Source: Meira nashicola | Taxonomy: Eukaryota > Basidiomycota > Exobasidiomycetes > Exobasidiales > Brachybasidiaceae | Reading direction: 5' to 3' | Assembly (NCBI GenBank): GCA_001600355.1 | Contig: BCJU01000001.1 | Location: forward strand, 4,030,013-4,094,012 | DNA length: 64,000 nucleotides | Part shown: piece by piece, positions 63,447 to 64,000 of the stretch | How positions within the stretch are numbered: the stretch's first letter is position 1 | Layout of the letters: every line of letters begins with the position of its first letter | The notes under the pieces: generated by a model | What the model saw: only the letters and a program-made list of their open reading frames with translations | Databases searched by the model: none | Told to the model about the DNA's origin: nothing | Made by a program: the position numbers and the translations under genes

Positions 63447-64000
63447 TCAGATACGGGCTGGAGCACGGTCATGAGGTAAGAAGCTGTACAAAGATGAAGT
63501 CAAGAATTCGGCGGGAGCATTGGAACGAACGTCTTCTTTGATAAATCTCTTTGCGATATCAACCGAACGACTTCCCAACTTTTGCAATTTAGTACCTTCA
63601 TCATCTACTAAACGATCGATGAATTCAGCTGTGATTGGTGTACCCTCGGCAGTCTTTGCGCCATGATAACGCCATTGCCATAATAGTAAACGACTGATTT
63701 CACCTGTTGCAGCATCTTCCATTGCATTTGCGATTGGAACACATCCGATACCGTTTAACCAATTTGTGCAGTAACCCAACAAAGCGGTAACGTTTGCTCT
63801 TGCACCTGCTTCTGTAATCTTTCCGTTAACGGAAGAGTTGAGTAAGTCTAAAGCGGAAACGCGAACTTCTTCACGACGGATGTGATATTGGTTTGGTCCT
63901 TTCATAGTCTTGTTGAAGACTTCCAAAGCGATTTGCACAAGGGCAGGGTGAGCAACCCATGTACCATCGTGACCTTTTGAAGCTTCACGTTGTTTGTCAG
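63447..64000 (-). CDS. MLS1: malate synthase, C-terminal part (runs off the window)
   Basis: Only the last ~184 codons are present; the frame stays open to the right edge, so the 5' part is outside. Glyoxylate-cycle enzyme that condenses glyoxylate with acetyl-CoA. The visible part has HDGTWVAHPALVQIALEVFN, the conserved segment of malate synthase A that follows the catalytic Asp, then ALLGYCTNWLNGIGCVPIAN, MEDAATGEISRLLLWQW and TAEFIDRLVDDEG. The protein ends Ala-Pro-Ala-Arg-Ile. Fungal malate synthases usually end in a PTS1 such as SKL; ARI is a weak variant, so peroxisomal import may be inefficient or regulated. It is convergent with TUP1. Confidence 0.93.
   Translation of the reverse strand, partial: DKQREASKGHDGTWVAHPALVQIALEVFNKTMKGPNQYHIRREEVRVSALDLLNSSVNGKITEAGARANVTALLGYCTNWLNGIGCVPIANAMEDAATGEISRLLLWQWRYHGAKTAEGTPITAEFIDRLVDDEGTKLQKLGSRSVDIAKRFIKEDVRSNAPAEFLTSSLYSFLPHDRAPARI

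Noticed and set aside
1..64000. CRISPR arrays, transposons, rRNA operon, prophage
   Set aside because: No regularly spaced repeats, transposase or reverse-transcriptase motifs, terminal repeats or rRNA sequence were seen.

Overview
This window is nuclear chromosomal DNA from a fungus. Closely packed single-gene units on both strands encode a full set of eukaryotic housekeeping proteins: COPII coat, Ccr4 and Dhh1 mRNA decay factors, autophagy Atg5, a Cla4-type PAK kinase, the Tup1 corepressor and MICOS. The DNA is AT-rich. Introns are few and short (60 to 85 bp, mostly GTGAGT or GTAAGT donors), and most genes are one open frame. Together with the Cla4 PH-CRIB-kinase layout, a Zn2Cys6 regulator and an Mx-like fungal dynamin, this suggests an intron-poor basidiomycete, possibly Ustilaginomycotina. 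The assignment is inferred from gene style, not from a marker gene.

Layout. 0-8 kb: alpha-actinin, urease accessory UreG, scavenger decapping enzyme DcpS, an amino-acid-transporter-like protein and a zinc-knuckle RS protein. 8-18 kb: a serine-rich orphan, a 2-kb gene-free stretch, a hotdog thioesterase with one intron, the DEAH helicase Dhr1/Ecm16 and Oxa1. 18-27.5 kb: Atg5 tail-to-tail with Tah18, a small orphan, an Mx-like dynamin in three exons, and a Ccc1/VIT transporter. 27.7-37 kb: Cla4, trifunctional C1-tetrahydrofolate synthase, carnitine/acylcarnitine carrier, RidA. 37-49 kb: Ccr4, Mic19, a GH47 alpha-mannosidase, a Zn2Cys6 transcription factor. 49-64 kb: Rli1/ABCE1, a tiny spliced Gly2 membrane-type protein, Dhh1, an F-box-like protein, Sec24 with an N-terminal WW domain, Tup1, and the C-terminal part of malate synthase running off the right edge.

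There is no prokaryote-style operon, CRISPR array, transposon or recognisable tRNA or rRNA gene. Genes are arranged as divergent and convergent pairs. Eight genes need splicing to be read correctly (thioesterase, Tah18, dynamin, RidA, Mic19, the 68-residue protein and probably the Zn2Cys6 factor's first exon), and I reconstructed these from GT-AG sites plus family match; the true count is seven if the Zn2Cys6 exon is wrong in the other direction, six being certain.

The most interesting points are: two metabolic genes (C1-THF synthase and RidA) with the same architecture, a mitochondrial presequence followed by an internal strong-context ATG with no intervening ATG, suggesting dual localisation from one gene; a WW domain on Sec24; a cysteine-rich, metallothionein-like leader on the Ccc1 transporter; the unnamed 68-residue Gly2/Cys protein; and a malate synthase ending in Ala-Arg-Ile instead of Ser-Lys-Leu. 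I found no clearly new multi-gene system.
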